34,383 nucleotides of DNA. Source: Candidatus Thioglobus sp. Lineage in GTDB: Bacteria; Pseudomonadota; Gammaproteobacteria; PS1; Pseudothioglobaceae. Shown here piece by piece: positions 9,701-20,162 of this stretch. Position numbers and translations under genes: made by a program. Each line of letters begins with the position of its first letter. The stretch's first letter is position 1. Below the pieces are notes generated by a model that saw only the letters and a program-made list of their open reading frames with translations, had not been told where the DNA came from and ran no database searches. The DNA lies in assembly GCA_012959965.1 (NCBI GenBank), contig DUCF01000052.1:1-34383 (forward strand). The letters are read 5' to 3'.

Positions 9701-10827
9701 CTGGCAATATCGTTACTAAAGGTGCAGGCGATGTTAAATTGGGCGATAAATTATCGGCCAAGTCACTTAAAACGCTTGACAACGCAGAAGTTGCAAAACT
9801 GAAGGTTGAAGACGCTGATGTGAACAAAGAAGTAGCAACATTGGTTAAGCAGGCGAAAGCAAAACAAGAAGAGTTTGATGAGTTCTTAAAAGCAGAACAC
9901 GCTAAAATTTTAGAAGGCGCTGAATTACCACCGGGCGTTTTGAAGATGGTTAAGGTTTATGTGGCAACACGTAAAACACTTCAAGTTGGTGATAAGATGG
10001 CGGGTCGTCACGGTAACAAAGGTGTTATTTCACGCGTATCGCCAGTTGAAGACATGCCTCATCTAGAAGACGGCACACCAGTAGACGTGGTACTTAACCC
10101 GTTAGGTGTGCCATCGCGTATGAACGTTGGACAAGTGCTTGAAGTTCACTTGGGTTGGGCTGCAAAAGGCCTTGGCCACAAGATTGGCGCAATGCTTGAT
10201 CAGCATCAAAAAGACACGGTTAAAGAAGTTCGTGGCCTACTTGATAAGATTTATAACAGTTACGGTAAAAAAGAAGATCTTGATTCATTCTCGGACGATG
10301 AAATCCTAGAATTGGCGCACAATCTTCGTACCGGTGTACCAATGGCAACGCCAGTTTTTGACGGTATCGCGGAAGCAGATATTAAGTCATTACTAACGAT
10401 GGCAGGTCTTCCTGAGTCGGGTCAAATTCAGTTATATGATGGCCGCACAGGTGATGCTTTTGATCGTCATGTAACGGTTGGCTATATGCACATGCTGAAG
10501 CTAAATCACTTAGTAGACGATAAGATGCATGCTCGTTCTACTGGCCCTTACTCGCTAGTAACGCAACAACCACTTAGTGGTAAAGCGCAATTTGGTGGAC
10601 AGAGATTTGGTGAGATGGAAGTTTGGGCACTTGAAGCTTACGGTGCCGCGTACACACTTCGTGAAATGTTAACAGTGAAGTCGGATGACGTTGCTGGTCG
10701 AGCGAAGATGTATAAAAATATTGTTGATGGTGAAAATCGTACCGAGTCGGTAATGCCGGAGTCGTTTAACGTTCTGATTAAAGAAATTCGTTCGTTGGGT
10801 ATTGATATTGAGCTTGAGCAAAATTAA
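6745..10827 (+). CDS. rpoB: RNA polymerase beta subunit
   Basis: RpoB is the catalytic beta subunit of RNA polymerase. At 1360 residues it is slightly longer than the E. coli protein (1342). Landmarks are [15 protein letters not shown] in the lobe, the rifampicin region [13 protein letters not shown] at 511-523, [34 protein letters not shown], and [15 protein letters not shown] near the active centre. The C-terminal clamp region contains [19 protein letters not shown]. The usual drug-contact residues D522, H532 and S537 (E. coli D516, H526, S531) are the sensitive forms, but E. coli N518 is V524 here. The ATG follows ACGGGG. rpoC follows 14 bp downstream, beginning with TTG. Confidence 0.99.
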   Translation: MTYSFTEKKRIRNNFGTRKSVLTEPDLLSIQINSFNTFIQAGATEKKDVGLHSVFQSVFPITALNGYAEIEYVDYELQEPKYSVKECKLRGVTYAATMRVKLNLALYDKNGSTLKKKRRVKQVIEEDVYLGQLPLMTDTGTFVINGTERVVVSQLHRSPGVIFEHDKGKTHSSGKILFSSRIIPYRGSWLDFEFDHHEHLYVRIDRRRKLPVTTLLRAMGLNSEAILDTFFDHVVVKMKAKSCDLVIDPSRLRGVIAEFDIKAGKDLIVEKGRRITAKHTKLLEKAGVKVINAPLEYLLDKVLAIDIIDTDTGEILLPANTLLTEESLEVLSETKVKKIDILYINDAENGTYISDTLRLDELQTEIQARMSIYHVMRPGEPATEDAVNTLFSNLFFSPDRYDLSRVGRMKLNRRLGIDSETGEHVLTHDDIVNVIKQLVDIKNGHDVVDDVDTLANRRVRAIGEMIENQFRIGLVRVEKAVKEGLNLAETDELTPQDLINSKPVSAAVREFFGSSQLSQFMDQVNPLSGVTHKRRISALGPGGLTRERAGFEVRDVHPSHYGRLCPIETPEGPNIGLINTLAVYAKTNEYGFLETPYQVVKSGLVTEEIIYVSAIDEISHTIAQANATVDAKGHLEDDLVAARHKNEFVLVTKDEITLIDIDSKQIASVAASLIPFLEHDDANRALMGSNMQRQAVPVLRAEKPLVGTGIERVVATDSRVCVTAEHSGVVEAVDASRIVIRVDAKQAKAGELGVDIYSLTKYARSNQNTCINQKPLVQPGDKIVAGDVLADGPSTDLGELALGQNMMIAFMPWNGYNFEDSILISERVVQEDRYTSIHIEELTAYARDTKLGSEEITADIPNVSESALAKLDEVGIVYVGARVKGGDILVGKVTPKSETALSPEEKLLRAIFGEKANNVKDTSLRVGASKSGVVIDVQIFTRDRVEKDARAIEIDENRLEKIKKDIDDEFGIIDGDIFRRARAKLSGNIVTKGAGDVKLGDKLSAKSLKTLDNAEVAKLKVEDADVNKEVATLVKQAKAKQEEFDEFLKAEHAKILEGAELPPGVLKMVKVYVATRKTLQVGDKMAGRHGNKGVISRVSPVEDMPHLEDGTPVDVVLNPLGVPSRMNVGQVLEVHLGWAAKGLGHKIGAMLDQHQKDTVKEVRGLLDKIYNSYGKKEDLDSFSDDEILELAHNLRTGVPMATPVFDGIAEADIKSLLTMAGLPESGQIQLYDGRTGDAFDRHVTVGYMHMLKLNHLVDDKMHARSTGPYSLVTQQPLSGKAQFGGQRFGEMEVWALEAYGAAYTLREMLTVKSDDVAGRAKMYKNIVDGENRTESVMPESFNVLIKEIRSLGIDIELEQN

Positions 10828-10841
10828 ATTAGGAGAATAAC

Positions 10842-13800
10842 TTGAAAGATTTATTACAAATTTTAAAGCAGCAAAATAAAGAACAAGATTTTGACTCGAT
10901 TAGAGTTGGTCTAGCATCTCCAGAGAAAATTCGCTCATGGTCATTTGGTGAGGTTAAAAAACCTGAAACCATTAACTACCGTACTTTCAAACCAGAGCGA
11001 GAAGGTCTTTTCTGTGCCAAAGTGTTTGGCCCAATGAAAGATTTTGAGTGTCTATGCGGTAAATACAAGCGCATGAAATTCCGCAACGTTGTTTGTGAGA
11101 AATGTGGCGTTGAAGTAACGCTTTCAAAGGTTCGTCGTGAGCGCATGGGTCATATCGAATTGGCAGCACCTGTTGCTCATATTTGGTACCTTAAGTCTCT
11201 CCCTTCACGTCTTGGTCTATTATTGGACATGACGTTGAAAGACATCGAGCGCGTTCTTTACTTTGAAGCCTTTTTGGTTACTGATGCTGGTAACACGCCA
11301 TTGGTTAAAAAGCAACTTCTAACTGAAGAGATGTATTATGATGCTCTTGACGAGTATGGTGATGATGATTTTGTTGCTAAGATGGGTGCGGAAGCAATCC
11401 AGGATGTGCTGGCGGAAATGCAGCTTGTAAAAGAAGCGGCGAACCTTCGTGAAGATGCACTAAGCACTAAATCTCAAACAAAATTAAAGAAGATTAACAA
11501 GCGCCTTAAGCTGGTTGACTCGTTAATCCAGTCTGGTAACAAGCCGGAGTGGATGGTACTTAGAGTCTTGCCGGTCCTTCCGCCTGATTTACGTCCATTG
11601 GTGCCATTAGACGGTGGTCGTTTTGCGACCTCTGATCTTAACGACTTGTACCGTCGTGTTATTAACCGTAACAACCGTTTGGCTCGCCTATTAGAGTTAG
11701 ACGCTCCTGAGATCATTGTACGTAACGAAAAACGTATGTTGCAAGAGGCTGTTGACTCACTGATCGATAACGGTCGTCGTGGTCGTGCAGTAATGGGTAA
11801 TAATCGTCGTCCTTTGAAGTCAATTGCTGACATGATCAAAGGTAAGCAAGGTCGTTTCCGTCAGAATCTACTCGGTAAGCGAGTGGATTACTCTGGTCGT
11901 TCGGTTATTGTTTGTGGACCGTACCTTAAATTACACCAATGCGGTCTTCCGAAGAAGATGGCGTTGGAATTGTTCAAACCGTTTATTTACAACCGTCTAA
12001 TATCCACTGGCTTAGCTTCAACGATTAAAGCGGCGAAGAAGATGGTTGAAAGTGAAATTCCTGAAGTTTGGGATATCCTTGAGAAAGTTGTGCACCAACA
12101 TCCAGTACTGCTTAACCGTGCACCAACGTTGCACCGTTTAGGTATTCAAGCGTTTGAGCCATTATTGATTGAAGGCAAGGCGATTCAATTACACCCACTC
12201 GTTTGTACGGCGTTTAACGCCGACTTCGACGGTGACCAAATGGCGGTACACGTACCTCTATCTGAAGAAGCTCAATTAGAAGCGAGAACATTAATGCTTG
12301 CCTCTAATAACATTCTTCACTTGGCCAGTGGTGATCCGATCATTATTCCGTCACAAGACGTTATTTTGGGTCTTTACTACATGACTCGTGAGATGGTAAA
12401 CCAAAAAGGCGAGGGTATGATTTTTGCCAACGCTGGTGAAGCATTAAACGCCTACCAACAAGAGGCGGTGTCTCTACACGCTGTGATTAAACTTCGTGTG
12501 CAAGATTTCGAGAAGACCGACAACGGTTTTGAGCCAAGCTCAAAGCGCGTGGTTGAGACGACAGTTGGTCGTGCAATTTTCTCTAGAATTATGCCAAACG
12601 GCCTAAACTTTGATTTAATCAACGAAGCTTTAACCAAGAAAGTTGTATCAAACTTAATTCACGTTTGTTACCGTACGCAAGAACTTAAAAAAGTGGTCAT
12701 TTTTGCTGACCAAATGATGTACATGGGCTTTGAATATTCAACGAAGTCGGGTATCTCATTCTGCTCGAATGACATGATCATTCCTGAAGAAAAGGCATCA
12801 ATGATTGAAGCTGCTAACGCGCAAGTTAAAGATGTACAACAACAGTTTGCTTCGGGTATTGTGACCAACGGTGAGCGTTATAACAAAGTGATTGATATCT
12901 GGTCGCGCACTTCTGAGGAAGTAGCAAAAGCGATGATGGATAGAGTTGGCTTTGAAGACATTACCGATGCTAATGGTAAAACTGAAAAGAAACCGTCGTT
13001 TAACTCGATTTACATGATGGCCGATTCTGGTGCAAGGGGTTCTCCGGCACAGATCAGACAGTTGGCTGGTATGCGTGGTCTAATGGCAAAGCCAGACGGC
13101 TCTATTATTGAAACGCCAATTACTTCAAACTTCCGTGAAGGTTTGAATAATATGCAGTACTTTATTTCAACTCACGGTGCTCGTAAAGGTCTAGCGGATA
13201 CAGCACTTAAAACTGCAAACTCGGGTTACTTAACGCGTCGTTTAGTTGATGTTGGTCAAGATTTGGTGATCACTGAAGAGAATTGTGGCACTGAAAACGG
13301 TCTAATCATGAAAGCTGTGATTGACGGTGGTAATGTTTCTCAAACTTTGGGTGCAGCAGTACTTGGTCGTATTACTGCCGAAGATATTGCTTATCCAAAC
13401 ACAACCGATTTGTTCTTGGCAAAAGGTCATTTGATTGGCTTAAATGATTCTGACAAGATTAATGAATTGGGTATTGAGTCCATCAAATCTCGCTCTCCGA
13501 TTACTTGTGAAACATCTTACGGCGTATGTTCATCTTGCTATGGTAATGACATGGCACGTGGCCACAAGATTGGTGTCGGTGAAGCCATTGGTGTTATCGC
13601 TGCTCAGTCAATTGGTGAGCCAGGCACACAGTTAACGATGCGGACCTTCCATATTGGTGGTGCCGCGAGTTCATCAACTGCGGTGAACAGTATTAATATC
13701 AATACTGACGGTGTTGTTTACTTTGACAACATGAAGTCTATTCAAAACGTGAAGGGCGATTTGGTTGTGATTTCACGCTCTGCAGAGGCTTCAGTTCGTA

Positions 13801-15032
13801 ATGAGTTAGGTCAAGAAAAAGAACGCTACAAGTTGCCGTATGGTGCCTTGGTTCATTATAAAGACGGTAGTAAAGTTAAAGCAAAAGATAAAATTGCCGA
13901 CTGGGATCCACACACTCACCCAATTATTGCTGAATACTCAGGCAAGGTTATTTTTGTCGACTTCACTGAAGGTGTCACCGTTAATAAGAGTTCAGATCCT
14001 TTAACAGGCCTAAATTTCTTTGAAATGATTGATGAAGGCGAAAGATCAGCTGCGGCGAAAGACTTAAAGCCAATGATTAAATTGGTTGATGAGAAAGATC
14101 ACGATCTAATCTTATCAACGCACTATTTACCATCAGGCGTTAAGCTGAACTTGGTTGACGGTCAAACAATAGCTGCTGGCGAAATTCTTGCGAAGATTCC
14201 GAAAGCGGTTTCTAAAACAAGTGATATTACTGGTGGTCTACCGCGTGTTGCTGATTTATTCGAAGCACGTAAAGCGAAAGATCATGCAATCCTAGCTGAA
14301 ACGACAGGTGTGATTAGCTTTGGCAGTCCTACGAAGTCAAAAATACGATTATTAATTACGAATGAAGCGGGTGAAGCGACAGAAATGATGATTCATCAAT
14401 GGCGTCAAATCAATGTATTCGACGGTGAAACCGTTGAAAAAGGTGATGTGATATCCGATGGTCCATCGAATCCGCATGATATTCTTCGCCTACTAGGCGT
14501 TGAGCCTTTGGCGGATTACGTTGTCAAAGAAGTGCAAGCGGTTTATCGCCTACAAGGCGTGAAGATTTCTGATAAGCACATCGAAGTGATTGTGAAGCAA
14601 ATGCTGAGAAAGGTTGAGGTTCTTGATCAAGGTGATTCGAACTACGTCAACGGTGAAACAGCCGAATACGTGAGAGTTATTGAGAAGAACAAGCAATTGA
14701 AAGCGCAAGGCAAAGATTTAGTTAAGTACCAAAGATTGTTAATGGGTATTACTAAGGCTTCATTATCAACAGAGTCGTTTATCTCTGCTGCATCATTCCA
14801 AGAGACAACTCGAGTACTGACTGAGGCTTCAATTACGGGCCGTATGGATGGACTTAGAGGTCTTAAAGAAAACGTTATTGTTGGTCGTCTAATTCCTGCG
14901 GGAACAGGCTTTACTTACCATCAAGAGAAGAAGCGTCGTAAGGCAGAAGAGACAATGCTTGTTACTGATGCTGAAGAGGCATTAGCGGCACAACTCAGTG
15001 AAGTTGGGGCTGAACAAAGCGAAGAGTCTTAA
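10842..15032 (+). CDS. rpoC: RNA polymerase beta' subunit
   Basis: RpoC is the largest polymerase subunit and holds the catalytic magnesium. The product has 1396 residues. Zinc site 1 is C70, C72, C85 and C88 ([19 protein letters not shown]). The catalytic loop NADFDGD gives D461, D463 and D465, and zinc site 2 is completed by [13 protein letters not shown]. The trigger-loop region [20 protein letters not shown] is followed by a long insertion of the gammaproteobacterial SI3 type. The start is TTG at 10842, fixed by AGGAGA at 10831-10836 and by alignment of [10 protein letters not shown] with the E. coli N-terminus, which starts with GTG. A strong terminator closes the operon. Confidence 0.99.
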   Translation: MKDLLQILKQQNKEQDFDSIRVGLASPEKIRSWSFGEVKKPETINYRTFKPEREGLFCAKVFGPMKDFECLCGKYKRMKFRNVVCEKCGVEVTLSKVRRERMGHIELAAPVAHIWYLKSLPSRLGLLLDMTLKDIERVLYFEAFLVTDAGNTPLVKKQLLTEEMYYDALDEYGDDDFVAKMGAEAIQDVLAEMQLVKEAANLREDALSTKSQTKLKKINKRLKLVDSLIQSGNKPEWMVLRVLPVLPPDLRPLVPLDGGRFATSDLNDLYRRVINRNNRLARLLELDAPEIIVRNEKRMLQEAVDSLIDNGRRGRAVMGNNRRPLKSIADMIKGKQGRFRQNLLGKRVDYSGRSVIVCGPYLKLHQCGLPKKMALELFKPFIYNRLISTGLASTIKAAKKMVESEIPEVWDILEKVVHQHPVLLNRAPTLHRLGIQAFEPLLIEGKAIQLHPLVCTAFNADFDGDQMAVHVPLSEEAQLEARTLMLASNNILHLASGDPIIIPSQDVILGLYYMTREMVNQKGEGMIFANAGEALNAYQQEAVSLHAVIKLRVQDFEKTDNGFEPSSKRVVETTVGRAIFSRIMPNGLNFDLINEALTKKVVSNLIHVCYRTQELKKVVIFADQMMYMGFEYSTKSGISFCSNDMIIPEEKASMIEAANAQVKDVQQQFASGIVTNGERYNKVIDIWSRTSEEVAKAMMDRVGFEDITDANGKTEKKPSFNSIYMMADSGARGSPAQIRQLAGMRGLMAKPDGSIIETPITSNFREGLNNMQYFISTHGARKGLADTALKTANSGYLTRRLVDVGQDLVITEENCGTENGLIMKAVIDGGNVSQTLGAAVLGRITAEDIAYPNTTDLFLAKGHLIGLNDSDKINELGIESIKSRSPITCETSYGVCSSCYGNDMARGHKIGVGEAIGVIAAQSIGEPGTQLTMRTFHIGGAASSSTAVNSININTDGVVYFDNMKSIQNVKGDLVVISRSAEASVRNELGQEKERYKLPYGALVHYKDGSKVKAKDKIADWDPHTHPIIAEYSGKVIFVDFTEGVTVNKSSDPLTGLNFFEMIDEGERSAAAKDLKPMIKLVDEKDHDLILSTHYLPSGVKLNLVDGQTIAAGEILAKIPKAVSKTSDITGGLPRVADLFEARKAKDHAILAETTGVISFGSPTKSKIRLLITNEAGEATEMMIHQWRQINVFDGETVEKGDVISDGPSNPHDILRLLGVEPLADYVVKEVQAVYRLQGVKISDKHIEVIVKQMLRKVEVLDQGDSNYVNGETAEYVRVIEKNKQLKAQGKDLVKYQRLLMGITKASLSTESFISAASFQETTRVLTEASITGRMDGLRGLKENVIVGRLIPAGTGFTYHQEKKRRKAEETMLVTDAEEALAAQLSEVGAEQSEES

Positions 15033-15042
15033 GATTCATCTT

Positions 15043-15080
15043 AAAAACCCCTCTGAGTATCATGCTTAGAGGGGTTTTTT
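15043..15080 (+). terminator. Intrinsic terminator after rpoC
   Basis: AAAAACCCCTCT (15043-15054) pairs with AGAGGGGTTTTT (15068-15079), extended inward by GAG/CTT around a 7-base loop, and ends in six Ts. It lies 10 bases after the rpoC stop and ends the fusA-rpoC transcription block. Confidence 0.95.
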
Positions 15081-15157
15081 ATTGTGCGCTCAAAAATACA
15101 GCCCTGCAATCACTGACACCCTGTCGTTAAAGCAAACCAAAGTTTTTCTGGGTAAGT

Positions 15158-15163
15158 TAAAAT
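15158..15163 (+). promoter_or_regulatory. Possible -10 element of trpE
   Basis: TAAAAT at 15158-15163 matches the sigma-70 -10 at five of six positions and lies 6 bp before the trpE ATG. Initiation would fall at or next to the start codon. No clear -35 is visible at the right distance, so the call is weak. The absence of a good Shine-Dalgarno is consistent with a leaderless mRNA. Confidence 0.3.
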
Positions 15164-15169
15164 GCTTCC

Positions 15170-16624
15170 ATGGAAAAATCACACTTTAACGAACTTGTCG
15201 ATCAAGGCTTTAATCACATACCCGTTTCTCGCGAGTTAGTCGTTGATACCGATACTGCTTTGGCGCTGTATCTAAAGGTTGCTAACACCCCTTACAGTTA
15301 TTTTTTAGAATCCGTTCAAGGCGGTGAAAAATGGGGCCGTTACTCTTTTATTGGGCTTTGTGCGCAGACAGTTATTAAGGTCTTTGATTACCAAGTTACG
15401 ATTGAGAAAAACGGAGCAGCCGTAGAAACGCATGAAGTTGAGGATCCACTTTCTTGGATTGAAGAGTATCAAGCGCAATTCAAAGTGCCAAAATTAGATA
15501 ATTTGCCGGATTTTAATGGTGGCTTGGTGGGGTATTTTGGATATGAAATCATTCGCTATATTGAGCCAAAATTGGCGCATTTGGATAAGCCAGATGAGTT
15601 GAATGTCGCTGATATTTTACTGATGCTTTCTAATGACCTATTGGTTGTTGACAACTTGTCCAGTACCGCACATATCATCACCCATATTAATCCGCAGGAG
15701 ACTTGTTATGAGGACGCAATTACCCGTCTGGATGAAATTGAGGCGCAAATAAAAGAACCGCTGGTTGAGCAAGAAAGTGAGCCAGCTAATATTAAAGCAG
15801 AGGACTTTGTCTCAAGTTTTGGTCGAGAGAATTTTATGCGTTCTGTTGAGGATATTCAGAAATACATTGTTGCCGGCGACGTTATGCAAGTTGTGCCTTC
15901 GCAGCGCCTGAGTTGTGAATTTAAGGCTAAACCGATTGATCTTTATCGCCAGCTAAGAATACTCAATCCATCGCCTTACATGTATTTTTTGAATTTGGAC
16001 GACGTTACCATTGTTGGCTCCTCACCAGAAATTCTAACGCGCGTCGACAACAAAAATATTGCTACGCTAAGGCCGATAGCCGGCACACGATCACGGGGAA
16101 AAACAAAAGAAGAAGATTTGGCACTGGAAGTAGATTTATTGTCCGATCATAAGGAAATCGCAGAGCATTTAATGTTGATTGATTTGGGCAGGAACGACTT
16201 GGGAAGAATTGCTAAAACAGGCACAGTGACTCTAACCGATAAAATGTTTATTGAGCGATATTCTCATGTGATGCATATCGTCTCCAATGTTGAATGTGAA
16301 TTGCAAGATGACATGAGCGCGATTGATGTGCTGAGGGCTACCTTCCCTGCCGGCACTTTAAGCGGTGCCCCGAAGATTCGAGCAATGCAGATTATTAACG
16401 ATGTTGAGCCATTAAAACGCAATATCTATTCGGGCGCTATTGGTAATCTATCATGGCATGGTGGTATGGATTTGGCGATCGCCATTAGAACGGCAGTGAT
16501 CAAAGATGAAATGCTTTATGTGCAAGCTGGTGCCGGAATTGTTTACGACTCAGTGCCTGAATCCGAATGGCAAGAAACAATGGATAAAGCGCAAGCGCTC
16601 ATTAAGGCTGCCGAAAAAATCTAG
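15170..16624 (+). CDS. trpE: Anthranilate synthase component I
   Basis: TrpE converts chorismate to anthranilate, the first committed step of tryptophan synthesis, using ammonia from the glutaminase partner TrpG. The 484-residue protein has the N-terminal regulatory domain with FLESVQGGEKWGRYSFIG at 45-62, where the LES motif forms the tryptophan feedback site. The chorismate-binding domain includes NPSPYMYFLN, RPIAGTRSRG (301-310), HLMLIDLGRNDLGRIA, FPAGTLSGAPKIRAM and YVQAGAGIVYDSVPESE. The sequence resembles the Pseudomonas type and should be feedback sensitive. No trpG or other trp gene adjoins; the gene stands alone between the rpoC terminator and dnaE. Confidence 0.96.
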   Translation: MEKSHFNELVDQGFNHIPVSRELVVDTDTALALYLKVANTPYSYFLESVQGGEKWGRYSFIGLCAQTVIKVFDYQVTIEKNGAAVETHEVEDPLSWIEEYQAQFKVPKLDNLPDFNGGLVGYFGYEIIRYIEPKLAHLDKPDELNVADILLMLSNDLLVVDNLSSTAHIITHINPQETCYEDAITRLDEIEAQIKEPLVEQESEPANIKAEDFVSSFGRENFMRSVEDIQKYIVAGDVMQVVPSQRLSCEFKAKPIDLYRQLRILNPSPYMYFLNLDDVTIVGSSPEILTRVDNKNIATLRPIAGTRSRGKTKEEDLALEVDLLSDHKEIAEHLMLIDLGRNDLGRIAKTGTVTLTDKMFIERYSHVMHIVSNVECELQDDMSAIDVLRATFPAGTLSGAPKIRAMQIINDVEPLKRNIYSGAIGNLSWHGGMDLAIAIRTAVIKDEMLYVQAGAGIVYDSVPESEWQETMDKAQALIKAAEKI

Positions 16625-16751
16625 GACCTTGTTATTCGGTATTAACGAAAACAAACAAAAACAATTCTTTTTTTACTAAAAAAGCGCTCAGTTGGAAGGT
16701 CCTTTGTTTGTAAAATACGGACTCTTATTGGTCAAAAAAATAACACTCTAA

Positions 16752-19700
16752 ATGCAAGATTCTGCTTTTGTTCATCTGCAATGCCAGAGCGAATATTCTG
16801 TCAAGAATAGCTTGATTCGAGTGCCAAAATTGATTGAGAGTATTAAGCAATCCGGGATGAATGCTGTTGCGTTGACCGACGATATCAGTCTTTTTTCTGC
16901 AGTTAAATTTTATCAAAAAGCCCGATCTGCGGGTGTTAAGCCACTATTTGGCGCAAAAATGTCACTGAGCTCTGATGAGGGTCGTTACAATGTTTTGCTG
17001 CTCTGTCAAAATCACGAGGGCTATCTAAATCTGTCTGAGCTTATTTCAAAGGCTTACCTCAACCAGAAGGGCATCGAAGGCCCAAGTGTTACTGAAGCGC
17101 AACTGGAAACTCACCACACTGGCTTGCTTTTGGTCGCTACTCCAGTAAGCTCTGATGTTGCGCAATTATTACTTACGAATCAGGCAGTGCTTGCCAGAGA
17201 AAAAGCCCAACATTGGCAAAATATTTTTGGCGATCGTTATTATTTTGCGGTGCAAAGAACGCGCAGGGCAACCGATGAACAGCATCTTTGCCTGGCGATA
17301 GATTTGGGTGTTGAGTTGGGTATTCCTGTTGTTGCCACCAACGATGTACAATTTTTACTTCAAAGTGATTACGAAGCCCACGAAGCGAGAATTTGTATTT
17401 CCCAGGGCGGCCTATTAGATGATGCTAGACGAGTCAAGCGTTTTAACGACGCTCAGTATTTAAAAAGTGCTGATGAAATGGCGGCATTATTTTCTGATTT
17501 TCCACAGTTGTTGTCCAACACGGTTGAAGTGGCTAAGCGCTGTAATCTTCATTTTGAATTATTTAAGAAAAATTACCTACCTCTTTTTCCGACGCCTGAA
17601 GGTATGTCTATTGCCGAGTTTTTTGAGCAAGAGTCTAAGCAGGGGTTGGCTGAACGACTCAAGGGCAAAGGAGTCGATGAAAAGGTTTATGCCGATCGTT
17701 TGCAGTTTGAGCTTTCGGTTATCTTGGAAATGGACTTCCCTGGTTATTTCTTGATTGTTTCCGACTTTATTCGCTGGGCAAAAGAAAATGGCATTCCTGT
17801 TGGTCCTGGCAGGGGTTCAGGTGCAGGCTCTTTGGTGGCTTGGGCGCTGTCAATTACCAATGTCGACCCCATTGATCACGAACTGCTTTTTGAGCGTTTT
17901 TTGAATCCAGAGCGTGTGTCGATGCCCGATTTTGATATTGACTTCTGCACAGACCGCCGAGACGAAGTGATTGAGTACGTTTCTCGTAAGTATGGTCAAG
18001 AAAAGGTATCTCAAATTATCACTTACGGTACGATGGCTGCCAAAGGCGTGGTTCGCGATGTAGGTAGGGTGTTGGGCCATCCTTATGGCTTTAGTGACAC
18101 GATTTCAAAGCTTATTCCCAACGAACTTAAAATGACTCTAGACAAGGCATTGCAAGATTCGCCAGATCTTAAATCACGATATATCTCAGAAGAAAGTGTC
18201 ACCACTTTGATCGATCTTTCTCAAGACCTTGAAGGCTTGGTAAGGAATGTCGGCACCCATGCGGGTGGTGTAGTCATTGCGCCAAGTAAAATCAGCGATT
18301 TTTGCCCAATTTACAAAGGCTCGGGTGAGAGTGATGTGGTGGTTTCTCAGTTTGACAAAGACGACGTCGAAGCGGTTGGTTTAGTAAAGTTTGACTTTCT
18401 AGGTTTGTCGAATTTAACCGTTATTGATAAAGCTGTTAAGATGATTTTTAACAAGGGTTTGACGGATGAGTTAATCGATATTGACACCCTTTCTTTAGAC
18501 GATCCTGCGGTTTATGAGTTACTGCAACGCTGTGACACGACTGGCATTTTTCAGCTGGAATCCGACGGTATGCGTGGCTATTTAAAAAAACTTCAAGCCG
18601 ACAATTTTGAAGATATTGTTGCTATGCTGGCACTCTATCGCCCCGGCCCATTGGACGCCGGAATGGTAGATGACTACATCAACGTTAAGCACGGTGCCAA
18701 GGTGAAGTATCCGCATCCTATGCTGGAAGAAATATTAAAACCGACTAATGGTGTGTTTCTGTATCAAGAACAGGTGATGAAGTCAGCACAGGTGATGGCG
18801 GGCTATTCTTTGGGCGGTGCCGATTTGTTACGCCGAGCGATGGGCAAGAAAAAAGCCGAAGAAATGGCCCAGCAGCGCCAGGTCTTTGTTTCTGGTGCAG
18901 CCGAAAAAGACATCAAGGAAGAAAAAGCCAATGAAATATTTGATCTAATTGATAAGTTTTCAGGCTACGGTTTTAACAAATCTCACTCGGTTGCTTACGC
19001 TTATATTTCATATCAAACGGCTTGGCTAAAATCGCATTATCCAGCACCTTTTATGGCTTCGGTGCTTTCTGGTGTGATGGACGATACCGACCGAATTGCT
19101 TTCACCGTCAGTGAAGCCAAGAAGATTAATCTTGTCATTCACGCACCCAATATTAATCAATCCGAATACCAATTTAGTATTTTAGACAATAACACCATCA
19201 CCTATGGCTTAGGCGCCATTAAAGGTGTGGGCGAAGCACTAGTGCAAGCTGTCGTTGCCGAGAGGGTTGAGAGCGGCGAGTACCAGGATATCTTTGATTT
19301 TTGCCTACGTATTGAGAAAAAGTTTTTAAATCGTCGCGCTATTGAGGCCTTGATTTATAGTGGCGCTTTTGATTCTCTCGGTATTGATCGAGCAACACTT
19401 ATTGCCACTTATCCAAGCGCCACCAAGCAAGCCGAACAAAGACAAAATGATTACACCAATGGTCAAACCGGGCTTTTTGCAGCGGTTGAAAGTCATATTG
19501 ATTATGAGAAAAAATACGTCTCAGCCAATGGTCTGTCTTTCAAAAAAATGTTGATGCTTGAAAAAAGTGTAATGGGTTATTACCTGCATCGACATCCAAC
19601 CGATGCCTTTAAGTCCGACTTACAGTCAATCGTCTGTACTTTGCCTAAAAACATTGTTTTTCGAAATAATCGAGAAGTGAGAATTTTGGCGTTGATTTCC

Positions 19701-20162
19701 GAAATTCGCTACCGTAATACGCAAAAAGGCCAAATGGCTAGTGTTATTGTTGAAGACGGAGTGAAGCAATTGAATGCGGTTTTGTTCACTAAAACCTTGG
19801 GTGAGAACTCCGAGCAATTGCACGTCGACGAAGTGGTGGTTATTACGGGTAAGGTTAATAAAGATTTTAGAGATCAGTGGCAAGTGGTGGTGGATAAGGT
19901 CGAAGCCGTGGAGCAAGTGCAAATGAAATACGTTAAATATTTGCATATTGGTCTAAACGCTAAACAGCAAAGCAAGTATCACAAACTTTCTCAATTATTA
20001 AGAGAGCATAGTGGTAAATGCCCCGTAATTGTGGAGTACAAAACAGAGTCGGCTTACGGTCGCCTACCACTTAAACCAGAGTATTCCGTTGCCCCTACTG
20101 CCCAACTATTGGAGTCTTTGGAGCAGCTTATTGGTCAGGGTCGGTGCAAAGTCCAATATTAG
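16752..20162 (+). CDS. dnaE: DNA polymerase III alpha subunit
   Basis: DnaE is the replicative polymerase subunit. The 1136-residue protein (E. coli 1160) has an N-terminal PHP domain, the polymerase core with catalytic aspartates D393 and D395 (MPDFDIDFC) and D548 (LVKFDFLG), and the tandem helix-hairpin-helix region. A beta-clamp motif QTGLF lies at 905-909, and an OB fold follows (about 980-1050, ILALISEIRYRNTQKGQMASV). In the PHP domain the motif reads HLQCQSEYS, with glutamine where the second metal-binding histidine normally sits, so PHP activity is probably lost as in E. coli. The start matches the family N-terminus but has no Shine-Dalgarno; TAAAAT at 16711-16716 is a possible -10. 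The gene ends in a 4-bp tail-to-tail overlap with comEC. Confidence 0.98.
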   Translation: MQDSAFVHLQCQSEYSVKNSLIRVPKLIESIKQSGMNAVALTDDISLFSAVKFYQKARSAGVKPLFGAKMSLSSDEGRYNVLLLCQNHEGYLNLSELISKAYLNQKGIEGPSVTEAQLETHHTGLLLVATPVSSDVAQLLLTNQAVLAREKAQHWQNIFGDRYYFAVQRTRRATDEQHLCLAIDLGVELGIPVVATNDVQFLLQSDYEAHEARICISQGGLLDDARRVKRFNDAQYLKSADEMAALFSDFPQLLSNTVEVAKRCNLHFELFKKNYLPLFPTPEGMSIAEFFEQESKQGLAERLKGKGVDEKVYADRLQFELSVILEMDFPGYFLIVSDFIRWAKENGIPVGPGRGSGAGSLVAWALSITNVDPIDHELLFERFLNPERVSMPDFDIDFCTDRRDEVIEYVSRKYGQEKVSQIITYGTMAAKGVVRDVGRVLGHPYGFSDTISKLIPNELKMTLDKALQDSPDLKSRYISEESVTTLIDLSQDLEGLVRNVGTHAGGVVIAPSKISDFCPIYKGSGESDVVVSQFDKDDVEAVGLVKFDFLGLSNLTVIDKAVKMIFNKGLTDELIDIDTLSLDDPAVYELLQRCDTTGIFQLESDGMRGYLKKLQADNFEDIVAMLALYRPGPLDAGMVDDYINVKHGAKVKYPHPMLEEILKPTNGVFLYQEQVMKSAQVMAGYSLGGADLLRRAMGKKKAEEMAQQRQVFVSGAAEKDIKEEKANEIFDLIDKFSGYGFNKSHSVAYAYISYQTAWLKSHYPAPFMASVLSGVMDDTDRIAFTVSEAKKINLVIHAPNINQSEYQFSILDNNTITYGLGAIKGVGEALVQAVVAERVESGEYQDIFDFCLRIEKKFLNRRAIEALIYSGAFDSLGIDRATLIATYPSATKQAEQRQNDYTNGQTGLFAAVESHIDYEKKYVSANGLSFKKMLMLEKSVMGYYLHRHPTDAFKSDLQSIVCTLPKNIVFRNNREVRILALISEIRYRNTQKGQMASVIVEDGVKQLNAVLFTKTLGENSEQLHVDEVVVITGKVNKDFRDQWQVVVDKVEAVEQVQMKYVKYLHIGLNAKQQSKYHKLSQLLREHSGKCPVIVEYKTESAYGRLPLKPEYSVAPTAQLLESLEQLIGQGRCKVQY

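Noticed and set aside
16667..16684. T-run/A-run hairpin after trpE as a terminator
   Set aside because: The stem is almost all A-T and has no U-tract after it, so it is too weak to call.
16623..16703. Perfect 8-bp inverted repeat AGGACCTT/AAGGTCCT flanking the trpE-dnaE spacer
   Set aside because: The arms are 65 bases apart with no other pairing support; it overlaps the trpE stop and may be chance.
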